A stretch of DNA of 64,000 nt from Tetmemena sp. SeJ-2015 (GCA_027382625.1 JAJKFJ010022871.1:1-64000), one strand, 5' to 3'. Positions 35,180 to 46,406 are shown, counted from the first letter of the stretch. Numbers and translations are program-made. The notes: generated by a model from the sequence alone, not told the origin.

Positions 35180-36013
35180 ATGAAGAAAAAAATGCATGTT
35201 ATGATCTTAGGCGATGGAGCCCTAATTGCTATAAGTATTTTATGTGAAATTTATATTTAGCCGTGGGGAAGTCATCTATCTTGAAGTAGTACTAAAATCA
35301 GAAATTCACCAACCAGCATATCAAAACTTTGGGTGTGGACTTCATCCAGACATAGTATTTAAGAATAATATAAGTAGTGATGAGAAATGAGGATTGATTT
35401 GTATGTGAGAGGAGAACAGAGCTATGACGTGAAGATTTGGGACACTGCAGGTCAAGAGCGCTTCAAGACAATCACATATCAGTTCTACCGTCAGGCAAAC
35501 GGAATGATCATAGCCTTCGATATCACCAAGTAAGAGTCTTTCAAATATTAAGTTACATTTTATCATCATAATGAATCGTTTGAGAACGTGAAAACCTGGA
35601 TGAACAGCATTTACAAGCATGCAGACCCCTCAATAGCAAAAGTGCTGGTGGGAAATAAGATCGATCTGGAAGAAGAGCGAGTGGTAAGCAGAGCTGAGGG
35701 TGCAAAGCTAGCGCAAGAGCACGGCATGGAATACTTCGAGACTAGTGCCCGTGATAACATTAACATTCAAGAGCTCATGCAGCATATCATGGGCAAGGTT
35801 TATGAGGTACTCTATGCCAGAGGAGACATAGAAGGAGGAAATGGCGATGATCAAGCTATAGACAATGGAAAGCCAAGCATCTATAATTAATAATTAACTG
35901 CAAGCATTTCTGTAGTATTATGATTGCTATAAATTAGTAATAAAACGTAGAAGCAAGGTAAAGGAGGGGCAAGTGGAGGAAGTGGAGGACTTGGTGAAGA
36001 TTGCAAGTGCTGA
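35180..36013 (+). CDS. Rab-family small GTPase
   Basis: A GTP-binding switch for vesicle traffic. After removal of three IESs and one intron the product is about 200 residues. Motifs in order: [19 protein letters not shown] (P-loop GxxxxGKS), [10 protein letters not shown] (switch I with the effector Thr), [20 protein letters not shown] (switch II, DTAGQE), [28 protein letters not shown] (NKxD guanine-binding) and ETSAR (SA motif). It ends [12 protein letters not shown], a CxC double-prenylation tail. A TGA just after KPSIYN... would truncate it, but a 39-nt GT-AG intron (35912-35950) removes that stop and brings the CKC tail into frame. Sequence around the switches is closest to the Rab1/Rab8/Rab10 type; exact subfamily is not claimed. 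Confidence 0.9.
35218..35262 (+). other. IES, pointer AGCC, 41 bp removed
   Basis: It splits the P-loop. Removal gives [13 protein letters not shown] exactly. The insert has no GT-AG ends. Confidence 0.95.
35349..35393 (+). other. IES, pointer GA, 43 bp removed
   Basis: Removal joins LGVDFIQ to [20 protein letters not shown] and removes a TGA. The pointer is only 2 bases, so the boundary is less certain than the presence of the insert. Confidence 0.75.
35534..35574 (+). other. IES, pointer GA (or TC/TT), 39 bp removed
   Basis: The insert is in frame and open, but Rab alignment requires [15 protein letters not shown], which appears when 39 bp go. Three 2-base repeats (GA, TC, TT) give nearly the same product. 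Confidence 0.7.
35912..35950 (+). other. 39-nt GT-AG intron
   Basis: It starts GTAGTA and ends CGTAG. Removal eliminates an in-frame TGA and connects the Rab core to its CKC tail. Confidence 0.75.
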
Positions 36014-37660
36014 AAAGTATGGTAGTTTGCTCGAGATTTAGGGGTTTGAATAAATGTGAGTCAACAGAAATCATCCAAATTCTTAATAAGAATATGGACC
36101 AGCAATAAAGCAAATGCGACTCGCAGTTTATTCAAACTGAAAATCATTAATATGGAAAGAATTTATTATCAAATAAGTGACAGATTTATTATGAAATATC
36201 ATGGATGAACTTGAGATAAAAAATTCATATTTCTCTCTATAAAAATTTATTCGACAACAAATATATATTAGATGGGATTTTATAAGCAAATTCACTTCAA
36301 AAATTAGTCTTAATAATATTTTAATTATGGAGATGAATAATTACAGAATTTATTAAAATTTATGCTTTCAATTTTTTATTTTAAAAATATATTCACCGTA
36401 ATAAAGCTATAAAGAGTATATATAGTCACTCCTCTTAGTATTTTGCAGCAAAGATAAGAAGTTCTTAAGAATCGAAGCGTAAGTAATTCAAAAGGATGTT
36501 AAATCAGATTTATTGTTATCTGATTTAATTGTCTACTACAATTTCAGAATTTCAAGAAAAAGAGGAGAGACAACTGGTAATTTGTGTGCTAATCTAAAAT
36601 TGTTAGTGTTAAATTCTTCTAATAAGTTTTCATTTATTTACTTAATAAAAAAATCATGATCGAACATCTTGGATTAGAGTTGGAGATATAATTTGGCAGG
36701 TAGAAAATGTAGACCCCGGAAATTAATTTTTTTAACTTAATCACATATCAATTGTGAAGAGCTTGTAAAGAAAAAAAGTTTTGAAAAAGTCAATTAGGTA
36801 TGAATTCATTACTTTAGCATAATAAAGAAATAGTTTGATTCCCTCTAATGATTGTGATATAACTTAAATTCAATAAGTTCAAATAGCAATGCATGCATTT
36901 ACTCTTTCAATTTTAATTAAATTTGGGCATTAACATTTTGCCATTAAGTCATATGAATAGAAATTTAGAGAAGAATTCTTCAAATTTGATCTTAAAGTGG
37001 TTGATAAAATATATTTGGAAGTAATTCAATGAGAAAAGACCAAGAAGAGGTCCTTCATTCTGAATATATAGCAGCTTTTGCATATAAATTGATATATTAA
37101 ATTTCAGACTTCCTAGTTGTTTTGGTAAATAGTTTTGATTTTTCAGATTGCTAAAGTAAGAGGAGATTCTTAAAGAGAGCATATCTAATTATCTTGACTT
37201 AATTATTTATAGATAAAAATTAATGAAAAGTTAATTACAATAAGTGATTAAATTTAGCTAGCAAGATTATCGTCAATTAAGTCATAGATATTTAACTATA
37301 AATATTTGTATCAAGTGAAGCATGAAATCATTCATTCGTACTAGTAAGTAAGAGCTCTATGGAGAAAGCTATATCCAGCACAATTGTTTGAGATGTACTC
37401 ATTTCTTAGGTAAGATATTAAAATTTTAAAATACCTCAATATATAAATTAAGCTTAAATTTAAAACATAGATTCCAATTAAATATTATCCATAATAAATC
37501 TTTATTATAAAGTACTTTGACAAAACAATCCTGTAATTTATTATTTTTTTATTTTTGTAAGTTTAGTATGACGACTAAGGTCTTCCAACTTGGAATCCCA
37601 ATTTTGAAAATATATCCTGATCTAATCTCAAATGACACTTATATTAGATTAATCCCTAAA
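36014..37660. other. AT-rich intergenic stretch
   Basis: About 1.6 kb between Rab and the sorting nexin. I see no gene with supporting composition. A 77-codon minus frame at 36949-37182 looks like AT-rich noise. Confidence 0.45.
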
Positions 37661-37667
37661 AAAAGCA

Positions 37668-39932
37668 ATGTTCGGCTTATTCGGAGGCAGCAAAAAGAAG
37701 CAGCAACAAATCGACCCTTCTCAAAAGACTGTGCAACAGACCCTACAGGAAACTTACATTGAAGAACAATAGGCGTTCCACACAGCTCAGTCACTCTAGC
37801 TATTAGATGACTATCAGAAAGAGCGTGATGAGAAATTAGATATCATTAAGAAGAGAATCGTTTCCAACGGTATTGACCTTGATGAGTTCCTACAGACTTT
37901 GGCATCAGAGAAGGGTAAGTCACGAGGATCAGTACTTACTAGATTCAATAATATCAGCCATTTTTATAATTAAGATATTCGATTAAGATATGAGCGCGGA
38001 TTATCTTTTCTATTCTTTTCTTGGATATTTTCTTCTTGATATCTCTAACATCTCTTATCATTAGAGCAAGCTCAGAATGTTGACTACATGGGCTTGGATG
38101 AAATTATAAAAGTGATTGAGAAGGAGCAAACAGCTACTGTAGATTTCAATAGATTCTCAAACATTGATATGAAGGTAAGAATCTATTCAATTCTTAATCT
38201 TTTCTGCTCAAATGAAATGAAGACGGGCAAATATCATTTTATCTCATTTTCCCACATCTAATATAAATTGTAGAAAAGTGGCACAATGGCCGCATACAAC
38301 ATCAATAGAGATGCTTCGGCTACCAGTTTTGCTAAGAAAGTGCCTCAGATCAGAATGACTCAGAAAATCACTGGAACTATCTTTAACCAAAATAAGAATA
38401 TTATCTGCACAGTCACTGCGTAAGTTATTTAGAGGTAGCCCCGAAAATTGACCCTCAAAATTTAGACCTACCCTCACTCAGCAAGGAGAGCTTCATGTTG
38501 CTAACACTTTGAGCTTTGAGATTGAAACATTCCCCTTCAAATGGAAAGTTACAAGATCACCCAAGGATTTTATTAACCTCAGAGAGTTCAAATTTTCATC
38601 TATTCTTATAATTAAATAGAGCACCTTTTGAAGATGTATCCTCAAACTATTATACCAGCTCTTCCAGTTCTCAATCCTAAGAAGCCTAAACTTACAGCCA
38701 GACAAGCCAAAAAGAAGGCACTCTATTACGAGCGATTCCTTACTTACGTAATGAAATCGCAAGTTCTAAGATCAGCCGAGTTCATAATAATTATCATAAT
38801 ATCTTGCATATGTAAGTTCTTAGTTGAATTCTTGAGAGAGGTTAACAGCGAGTAGTTCTATCAGAAAGCTGTTGCTGCAAAGTATAGCAAAGGTCCCGAG
38901 CGTCTTGATTAGCTTGCTACTCTCTATGGAGATGTAGATGTCTGTGCTGGTAAAAGATCCAAGCGTATCTGCCGCAAACTTCCAAAGTTTATTGATAACT
39001 ATTCCGATATTGCTGTATAGTAAGTACTATTGCCATTCCTAATTCTCCTATAGCGTTAAGAGAATTTTTATTTTGCATTATAAGATTTTTAAAAGAAAGT
39101 TAGGCGACCTGAGAGGCAAATCATACGCTCTCGCTTAGGACTACTTTGCAGTGTCAACTGAAGTTAAGCGTCTCTCAACTCTTCTGAAAACTCTTCAGAT
39201 ACCTCAAGCGACTGAACTTTATGATAGACTTTCACAAGTATTGATGAAGTAGGGTGACTTTGTACTTCACTCAGGCGAGATCTTAGATACCTCAATCAGC
39301 CCTTGGTTTGGATATCATAGAGATGAGACTCAATCCTACAGAGATCAGAAAGAGCTAGTGAGCAGGCAAAGAGAAAATATGAGACCAAACTCAGAGAGCT
39401 AAACGCTAAGAAGAAGTAACTCTTCGAAAAGGGTGATGTATCACTATGGAAAGTGGCCGAGGAAAACCTTGAATAAGCAAAGGGAGCTAAGACAGATCCC
39501 GTTACTGCATATCGCATGATGCTTCCCAAGGATACCTAAGAGCTTGAGGCTAAGAAAGAAGAGTACGAGTTCTTCATGAACTGCTGTCACAAGGAGATGA
39601 AGAGAGTGACAGGTCTCAACTATCAGATGGGCAGAGAGCTGCTAGTAGATGCGGCTGAATAGGTACAGAGAGTTTGCTACCAGACTAACTTGGCTTGGTA
39701 AGAGTTCCTGCAGTAATACACTGGAGCCAACATCGATAGAAAGAACTATGATGATAAGTTCTTTGAGGAAAGAGGAATATTTGAAGATGCTGAGGATATG
39801 ATGCCCTCAAGTGAGGAAGAAGAGGATCCAGAGGAATATTTGAATGATGATGTTCCAGGCTCTCTTATACCTGATGATGAACTTTTTAAAGAAAAGAGAG
39901 AAGAGTGGAGAGTAGGAGGCGATTGGCTTTGA
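37668..39932 (+). CDS. Sorting nexin with PX and BAR-like regions
   Basis: A phosphoinositide-binding membrane-traffic protein. It starts MFGLFGGSKKKQQQIDPSQK. The PX domain reads QGELHVANTLSFEIETFPFK, WKVTRSPKDFINLREHLLKM and YPQTIIPALP, with the Arg of KVTRS and the YPxxxIPxLP element typical of PX lipid pockets. Then comes ALYYERFLTYVMKSQVLRSA, as in the PX-BAR linker. The C-terminal 300 residues are helical and charged (LRELNAKKKQLFEKGDVSLW, KVAEENLEQAKGAK), as in a BAR dimer, ending in an acidic SSEEEEDPEEY tail and EEWRVGGDWL-TGA. Four GT-AG introns are seen (37915-38064, 38175-38273, 38420-38465, 39020-39095) and two IESs. One 2-nt frame break near 39345 may be a micro-IES or a sequence error. 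Class within SNX1/2/8-type proteins is not determined. Confidence 0.8.
38420..38465 (+). other. 46-nt GT-AG intron
   Basis: GTAAGT...TTTAG. Removal joins ICTVTA to PTLTQQGELHVANTL, opening the PX domain. Confidence 0.7.
38583..38621 (+). other. IES, pointer AGAG, 35 bp removed
   Basis: Removal gives FINLREHLLKMYPQT, a standard PX segment, and repairs the frame. Confidence 0.9.
38779..38819 (+). other. IES, pointer AGTTC, 36 bp removed
   Basis: Removal gives VLRSAEFLVEFLREVNSE. Left in place it inserts an Ile-rich string (IIIIIIS...) foreign to the protein. Confidence 0.9.
39340..39354 (+). other. Possible 11-bp micro-IES, pointer AGAG
   Basis: The sorting nexin frame changes here. Deleting one AGAG-flanked 11-bp unit gives TQSYRASEQAKRKYETK in frame. 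A 2-nt sequence error in the adjacent AAA run would also explain it. Confidence 0.4.
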
Positions 39933-40286
39933 GCTTAATCAAAAATTTTGTCTTTCTTCTGAACGACTAACAAATATTTTCCTTGTCTCCAGACAAGCCT
40001 TTAATGAAGAGTCGAAGAGATAATATCAATCAAGATCCCTTGCTTATATGAAGCTATCTTAATCTAAACTTTAAATTTTAATGAAGTCCTCTCTGTCCTC
40101 CTCTCTGTTATTGCTTTATTGGTTTAAAGTTTGAATATCATTATTTGAAATTATTAATTAATTATAACTTTCTAACTCATCCCTAATAGGAGGTACCCTT
40201 TCCAAAAGACTTTCAGCAACTAATAAGTCCAATCGAGTACACTTTCATTTCATATAATCTTTCGAAAATAATTACCTGAAACAAAA
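39933..40286. other. Intergenic spacer
   Basis: AT-rich spacer between two forward genes. Nothing specific seen. Confidence 0.5.
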
Positions 40287-40712
40287 ATGGGTTGTTGCCA
40301 AAGCGAACATCCGCTTTAGAACGATTTCAAAAGTGAGATAATAACATACGAAAAAAAGGAGGAGAATTCAAATATTTTTGAGGACAACTTTTATCTAGAC
40401 TCAGTGGAGCGCTATAATGTAAAGTATAGGCCTCCAGAGAGAAAGGATCCCTCAAACCAAAGCTAATCTTAATCTAATTATGCAAACGGATAGGGAAGTA
40501 GCAACGGAGCTCCCCCACCAAATGATGCCTTTATCCTTTTTACTTTTAAATGGCATGAGCTAAAGTTAGAAGCAATATCATCATCATGGATATACACCAG
40601 CAGCCGCAGCTGGAAAATTTAATGTAATTGTTATACACTTATCTTTAGAAGAAACAACGCCAATATAAATGGAGGAAGTGGAGCATCAGGAGGTTAAAAT
40701 ATTCCAAAATGA
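40287..40712 (+). CDS. Small MGCC-start protein, likely lipidated
   Basis: It starts MGCCQSEHPLQNDFKSE. Met-Gly-Cys-Cys is a classic N-terminal myristoylation/palmitoylation signal, so a membrane-attached protein is likely. An acidic/aromatic stretch follows (DNFYLDSVERYNVKYRPPER), then Ser/Asn/Gly/Gln-rich low complexity (NQSQSQSNYANGQGSSNG), then after two IESs QYHHHGYTPAAAAGKF and NINGGSGASGGQNIPK-TGA. About 125 residues. No catalytic domain is present and I do not recognise the family. Without IES removal the frame stays open but reads AT-rich noise in the middle. It sits between the sorting nexin and the zinc-finger gene, all on the plus strand. Confidence 0.65.
40525..40552 (+). other. 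IES, pointer ATG, 25 bp removed
   Basis: Removal gives PPPNDGMSQSQKQYHHHGY, replacing a hydrophobic reading by composition matching both sides. Confidence 0.7.
40618..40647 (+). other. IES, pointer TTTA, 26 bp removed
   Basis: Removal gives AAAAGKFRRNNANINGG. A GTAATT...TTTAG intron inside the same segment is an alternative but leads into a less convincing frame. Confidence 0.55.
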
Positions 40713-41003
40713 CTCAGAAATAACAACCTGTATCCGCTATGGAGATTTAGCTCAAGTCATAATAAAAGTCTAACTCCTCTATGTTATTTGAAACTTAGTT
40801 GTCTGTGTATAAATACTCTCATTAAGATTTTTTTCATTAATTTAAGTTATCTGAAGTTTCTGATTTAAATTATGGGTTAATAATTTCCTCTCTGTTTATT
40901 GATTATGATTGGCGATTAGAAGTAATAATGTCCTTAAGTTTAATACATTAGGGAGTTCTGTGTTTCTGATCGTTGTTATTATACGCTTGATTTAAAATTT
41001 ATT

Positions 41004-43476
41004 ATGAGTCCGCTCCGCAGATCCCAAACTCTAAATCACCACCAAACAACTCCGCAAGAAAATTCTCACTCTAACCAGAGTTCACAAATGTCACATAAAC
41101 CTCATGACTCCAGAAAAATATATTCTTAAACTTATAAGCTTAGTTTAAGGAGCTGTCAGCTCAACAGACGCCAGCCAAGAAACAAAATTAGAAGGCAGGA
41201 GTGTCTACCATGAATGGCCACGATAATCACCTATTAGGTCAAATCTAAATAAAAAAACTCCGGGAAGAAAATTTTTCTAACCAATTTAAAACCAGCACTT
41301 ATCAACAAGCCACCAGAAACAAAATTGGGGAATTCTACCTATGGGGAAACCTATTAGGATCAACTGCTGCTACTATTAAAGAGAGAGATCGGTCCATAGT
41401 GATTAGTAACGTAGATTCCGCTTCTGCATCTGCAATCAAAGATCCAGATCTATCTCCTCACGATATCTTATTCCTCATTTTTTAGCAATTTCTTAGACTT
41501 TCTTTATAGAATTTTATATCAAAGAACTAGGAATACGAGCCTAAAGATCCTAAGGGGCTGCTGAGACGGCTAAGAGCTATAACCTCAGATCAACTCTTTC
41601 CACAAGCCATCTCTAAGTCAGAAAATCCTTACTTATCATTAATTTTGGTAAATCCTCTCGCCTAAATGCTAGTAAAGATGACGCTCCAAACCAGTTTTAG
41701 ATCTAGGAGAGTTCCTCAAAACACTCTTCTCTATTCCCTTCTCCTGCCAAAGCCCAAAGCACGGTCAAAAAGGTTAAGCCATTCGATACAGTCGAAGATA
41801 TCATTGATGACTAAGATGAAGAAATGAAGGAGTAAGGCAGGGATGCTTCTTCTTCCATTGAAATCACAGATAGCACTCTTAAAGCTATAGCCTAGGAACA
41901 AAACGCGAGTGTCAAGCGTACTCTATTTGTAAATGATAGTAGCAAGCAAATCACTAAAGGGACAAAAACCCTCAATCTTAAGAACATTAAGAATCAAATT
42001 ACTACAAAAAGGTTATTACTTAATTGAACTATTTAATTTAAATTTGACTACAAACCCTATCAAGTCAGCTTTTAGGTAAGCTAGAATACAAGATGATGAT
42101 AAAAACCCAAGACCTACCAGAGGGCACTAAGAACTTCGATTCCGCTTCGAGACTTAAAGGTTGAACCTTCCCAGAGGAAAAGTCATTCGTTGCTCTCCTA
42201 TGTCCTCCGCCTTTGGTTCAAAGAGAAATTCTCACTCACCTGTCAAACTACCGAGAAATATTCACCCTATTACTTAATCTTAGACGCCAGCCTATGATTC
42301 TAACACTGACTACTTCAAAGATTACTGGAGGCTCTATTTCTAGAACGAAAGCATAGTTGCAGATATTGAAACTGCTGCTCACTCTAACTATAAGACACTC
42401 AAGAAAATTTTCAATCTTGAGGACTATTATGAGCACTACCTGATTCCTTAAATGCTTACTTACCCCCACAAGTTCTTACATCGACTCAAGTAGCAGTAAA
42501 TTTAGAAGCAGCAACAACTATAAAAACTGGAACTTCAGAAGAAGCAGTAGCAAGAGTTCATTTAGCAATAGTTGCATGTGAACAGCAATAAGAGCTCAGG
42601 AGATGGGGGTAGAGATTAGCACCTCTTATCAGATTCTATAAAGGGCTCTCCTGCTAAAGAGAGTAGAAATATTTTCAGCCAAAGAGGTTTGACATCATCT
42701 TCAAACAATGAAGAATAGATAATTCTGAAATATCTTATTCCTTCATTTATTTAAATTTAAAAGACTCTGGGGATTCTGGGAGTTCAAATGAAAGCACTTC
42801 CTAATTAGGAAGCGGCTCCGGAGAGTAAAAGCACAAGCAGTCCTCTAAAGAAGGAGGGTATAGCTATGGTCACCATCACATGATGGGGTTAAAAGATAGG
42901 AACCATAAGAGAAAGAAGCACATGAGGAGAACTGCTGCTGAAATTGAAAGGGAATTCATAGTAAGTGTAATCATCGCTTATTTATCTTTTATAGTGCCCT
43001 TACGCTGACTGTGGAAAATTCTACGGAAGTGAAGGCAGTCTTAATCTCCACATTAAGATTAAACACAACGGTGGTAACAAGACTGAAAGGGAGAAACTAG
43101 CTGTAAGACTTAAGAACTTTTAAATATCATTTTAGAAGCAAATTGTGCAGGCATTTATGAATGGCTCAATCTAGAGGGAGATTGAAACTCTCGACCTTAA
43201 CCTGCCTCCAGGGGCTCTCTAAAAGGCTGTCAAAAAGGCGGGTCTTAATTAACAGATATCAGAGGGAGAAATACTTCGGTAGATTACAGTCCACTATCAA
43301 TAGCATTAAGCTGCGGCTCAAGCCGCTTTAGGAGGTGTAGCAAGACCTACTCCTGCTCTTTTATCAAATAATTTCAATAGCATATATTCTTTTGATGGGA
43401 ATACATCAGCAACCTTATACTTTAATATTTTAATCCTTATCATGAAATGGATTCTATGCATCCTCGTAACTTCTGA
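41004..43476 (+). CDS. C2H2 zinc-finger protein
   Basis: It starts MSPLRRSQTLNHHQTTPQEN. The long N-terminal half is Ser/Gln/Lys-rich and acidic (VKPFDTVEDIIDDQDEEMKE). Near 42284 an ordered block reads TPAYDSNTDYFKDYWRLYFQ, then YYEHYLIPQMLTYPHKFLHR and a Gln-rich coiled coil (KQQQIQKQQQLQKLELQKKQ). The zinc finger at 42995-43070 is CPYADCGKFYGSEGSLNLHI then KIKH: Cys-x4-Cys-x12-His-x4-His, one finger, flanked by two tiny introns (42961-42994 and 43103-43135). The tail includes NGSIQREIETLDLNLPPGAL and a Gln/Ala-rich stretch, ending near MHPRNF-TGA after a possible 8-bp micro-IES. A single finger preceded by a basic KRKKHMRR stretch suggests nucleic-acid binding. The N-terminal third still has unsolved interruptions. 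Confidence 0.65.
42711..42764 (+). other. IES, pointer AAGA, 50 bp removed
   Basis: Removal joins TSSSNNE to DSGDSGSSNESTSQ in frame, replacing a hydrophobic AT-rich reading. Confidence 0.75.
43421..43434 (+). other. Possible 8-bp micro-IES, pointer TTTAAT
   Basis: TTTAAT-AT-TTTAAT. Removing one unit changes a long hydrophobic antisense-like reading to LYFNPYHEMDSMHPRNF-TGA. Could be a sequence or replication-slippage artefact. Confidence 0.35.
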
Positions 43477-43712
43477 TGATAGTCTGGAGCTATACTTCGG
43501 TGTTCTGCTACTTAGCCTGAAGTAAAGTCTTCTTAAACCAACAATTTTTCACTATACCCTTATTATATTTATTTGTGAATTAGTATAATGAAGCACAAAC
43601 CTGCTTTGAGTTTATAATTACAGACTTTAACATTTTTAACTTAACTCTGAGTCATATCTAGTCAAGATTAATTTAATTAAACTATTTCCTTAACTTATAT
43701 ATCATTAAGGAC

Positions 43713-44420
43713 TCATTTCTTCTGCGCCTTGGACTTGCCATTCGTAGCCTTACCACTCTTTGCTTATGATTTACGCTCAGGGTTGATGGAATTTTCCTGC
43801 TTAACTTTTACATCTTCATCATCTCCCATATCTAGATCATCCTCATCTTCATCTTCGTCCTCATCCTCCATATCTTCATCATCCTCCTCTTCGTCATCAT
43901 CTTCCTCCTCTTCATCTTCTTCGCCGCCTTTATTCTTGCTCTTCCTTTTCTGCTGTACGGCTTCTTGAGCCTGACCAACCATGAGGTCATTATTCTTGCC
44001 CGATAATTCTGTTTTGTCTGAGTGCTTTTGAGCCTACTTGTACTTTGCGTAGTACAGATTCAGATACTCAAGGTAGTTCTCAAAACCCAACTGATAGAGC
44101 GAGTAGAGCAAGTCCTCTCCATTTATTGTCTTCCTCTTGTCGCCCTTGCACTTATCACAGGCCCTAAAAAATGATCAATAATCCTGATAAAGAGAGAGAG
44201 GGAAACTATATCTACAAAAAGCATTATTGTCTTACTCGCTAGTTATAAAAGAAATGAACTCTGACACGCATTCTTGGACTGTCTCCCTTGCTTCTTTAGC
44301 TATTTTAGCGTCTTTGGGCAGAGCAGACTTCATTATTCTGCCTATATTTGCGATGGGCAGATATCTATCCTGCTCTTTGTTTTCTTCATCGCCTCCTCTA
44401 TCCATTCTAAAATAACCCAT
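43713..44420 (-). CDS. NF-YB (HAP3/CBF-A) histone-fold transcription factor
   Basis: Subunit of the CCAAT-box binding NF-Y complex. It starts [20 protein letters not shown]. The histone fold is near-canonical: [90 protein letters not shown]. The sequence [15 protein letters not shown] and KRKTINGED are hallmarks of the family. One GT-AG intron of 72 nt (44164-44235) splits the codon after ITSE. No IES is present. After the fold comes a Gln-rich stretch, then a very long Glu/Asp run (about 45 acidic residues) and a Lys/Ser-rich end ([18 protein letters not shown]). The acidic tail is unusual for NF-YB; its antisense gives a poly-Ser open frame that is not a gene. Confidence 0.93.
44164..44235 (-). 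other. 72-nt GT-AG intron in NF-YB
   Basis: GTAAGA...TTTTAG in gene orientation. Removal restores [17 protein letters not shown] exactly. Confidence 0.9.
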
Positions 44421-45210
44421 TACAATTCTGAAAAGTAAGATTTAACTCCCATCATTGATAGTAGCCTTCTTTATACTCTTTCTTTCTTCTCTTAATGATT
44501 ATGATAATCTTTTTAAAGCATTCAATCAGACTATATTTCTGGTTCTCTAAGACTTACATTTTCTTTTGTATATGATAAATTATTGATGTTTTATCGGGCT
44601 AAAAATTAATTATAATACAAAATATAAAAACAAAAAAAATATTCAGAAATATGCAAGTTCAAAAGTAATTGAAGTTTGATAATATAAATAATCATCCTTT
44701 TTTATTTCATAAAAAAAAGAAAAGAAAGTTGAGAAAAAAAAAAGTAAATAGAGAAAATGATTAAATAAAAGATAAAGATTAAATAATGATCCTTCAATAT
44801 CAAATTCTAAAAATTTATTGGCTTTTAAAATAGCTTTGGCTCCACAAGAATTTTTCTTCACATGTGTTGATTCTTTTAGCTTTTCTATCTTTCAACCAAA
44901 TTTTCTGAGGCTTGACTTAATATAAGCTATATATAGTAGAATATAAAATAAATTATCTCTCTACTTTCTTCTTATTATAATTATCAAATTTAACTTAATA
45001 AATTGCTCTCTTTTATAAATTGACTCAATATAATAAATGGAGACTTAAGAATAAAAGCCGCCTATTTTAACTCAACTTGCCTAGCTTTAAGGCTTGTATC
45101 ACTCGTTAGTTTAATAGCTTAGAAGCCAGCTGACTTATCATCTTCCCAAATCTCTGTTTCTTACTCAACAGAGCTAAGATAAATTAATTGCTCTTAAAAT
45201 ATATATGTAA
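44421..45210. other. AT-rich divergent intergenic region
   Basis: It lies between the divergent starts of NF-YB and the membrane-protein gene, so it presumably holds both promoters. No specific element was recognised. Confidence 0.5.
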
Positions 45211-45214
45211 TAAG

Positions 45215-46372
45215 ATGGTGGTAAGAGAAGACTTTTGTTTAACATAAATGCTAATAGGGACTGGAGAAGTTCAGATTTTATCTGAAAATGACTCTACTTG
45301 CATAATTCCTGGTACAGCAGCAGAGAGATATGACTGCTGTAGCTCTAACTCTCAGAATACTTGCCTGGCTATGTCAGTTGTTGATTACGTGACATTCTTC
45401 TTGGTGGCTTTGGGCTTCATTATAGCGTTGAGAAGAAGTCCCTGGTTAAGAGACTAAGTTCTTATCATGTATATGTGCTCTCTCTTACTTGGAACTTTAT
45501 TGAGTAAGTATACTCCAAATATATTGGTGGCATCCTTAACCTGGTATAAAATTTCTAAATCAGAAGCTATCAATTAAATATAGTGAGAGGACTCTACTAT
45601 TCAGTTTTTGGATTTCCTGAAATAGTAATGGAGGCTTACTTCTTCATGAAAGCAGTGCCCACTTTGAATTTCCAACTTTCACTAAGTGGATATATCATTT
45701 ACTTGTAAGGCTTTAATGTCGAGTCATTTCGTTGCATCATTTTATTCATGATATTTGGCTAATAAATCTGATAGGTATTACTTGAAAAACAGATATGAAA
45801 ATAACCGAATGAGCGAAGAAGAGAAAGCACTCTACAAGAAAAGACTTCATCATATCTTTCTTGGAATAATTCCAGTGGTGGTTATTGCTTGGGCAGCTTT
45901 GCTTCTTTACTGCATCAAAGTTGGTGACATGCATTTTATTCTACATAGATCTTTATTTGTAATATCTGCAGCCCTATGATATAGCAATGACTGTAGTGTT
46001 TGCTCTCTACTTCTTGATGTATCTGTATGTGCCAATCGAGTTGTATCAAGGAATTAAATTGTCTATCCCTCCTGTAACATAGCACATCAAAAAGTACATA
46101 GTTGCTTTGATAGCTATTTCTGAGCTGCACATCTTTTCACGCATGGTATTCCTCTCTGTTACTGATGTAGCTGAAGTTGCTAATTCTTTCTAAATAAGAA
46201 ATTAATTTAATCATTGCAAAGATCTCAAGTTAAGTTGACAAATCGGAGAGATGGCCTGCTCTGATCGTGGGCATGGGTCTAAGTGAGCTCGCATCTATCA
46301 TCCTATGCGTGGTTTGTATTTTCCTAACTCACAAGATAGAACAGATTATCGATGCCTTTTATATTCATGGGA
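45215..46372 (+). CDS. Multi-pass (about seven-helix) membrane protein
   Basis: The start is ATG 45215 or, 11 codons later, ATG 45248. A Cys-rich N-terminus (STCIIPGTAAERYDCCSSNS) precedes helix 1 (MSVVDYVTFFLVALGFIIAL). Later helices are VLIMYMCSLLLGTLL, a GLYYSVFGFPEIVMEAYFFM segment, LHHIFLGIIPVVVIAWAALL, YDIAMTVVFALYFLMYLYVP, KYIVALIAISELHIFSRMVF and WPALIVGMGLSELASIILCV. A charged loop (NKSDRYYLKNRYENNRMSEE) lies in the middle. Four IESs had to be removed; each restores the frame. Topology suits a receptor-like seven-helix protein, but no conserved family motif was recognised. A GT-AG intron at 46373-46406 joins it in frame to the coiled-coil region that follows. Confidence 0.65.
45546..45580 (+). 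other. IES, pointer ATA, 32 bp removed
   Basis: Removal gives ASLTWYIVRGLYYSVFGFP and removes an in-frame TGA. Confidence 0.8.
45703..45757 (+). other. IES, pointer TTG, 52 bp removed
   Basis: Removal gives GYIIYLANKSDRYYLKN and repairs the frame. Confidence 0.8.
45930..45970 (+). other. IES, pointer TGCA, 37 bp removed
   Basis: Removal gives KVGDMQPYDIAMTVVFALY and repairs the frame. Confidence 0.85.
46174..46237 (+). other. IES, pointer AAGTTG, 58 bp removed
   Basis: Removal gives SVTDVAEVDKSERWPALIVG. This is the longest pointer and longest IES solved here. Confidence 0.9.
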
Positions 46373-46406
46373 GTAAGTAGATATCAAACATTAAACTTTA
46401 CTTTAG
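46373..46406 (+). other. 34-nt GT-AG intron joining membrane and coiled-coil parts
   Basis: GTAAGT...CTTTAG. Removal gives FYIHGKYFKKVHLNDLKESL. Without it, translation ends at a TGA near 46430. Confidence 0.6.

Noticed and set aside
43729..43968. Plus-strand frame with a long poly-Ser run
   Set aside because: It is the antisense of the Glu/Asp run of NF-YB, whose histone fold fixes the coding strand.
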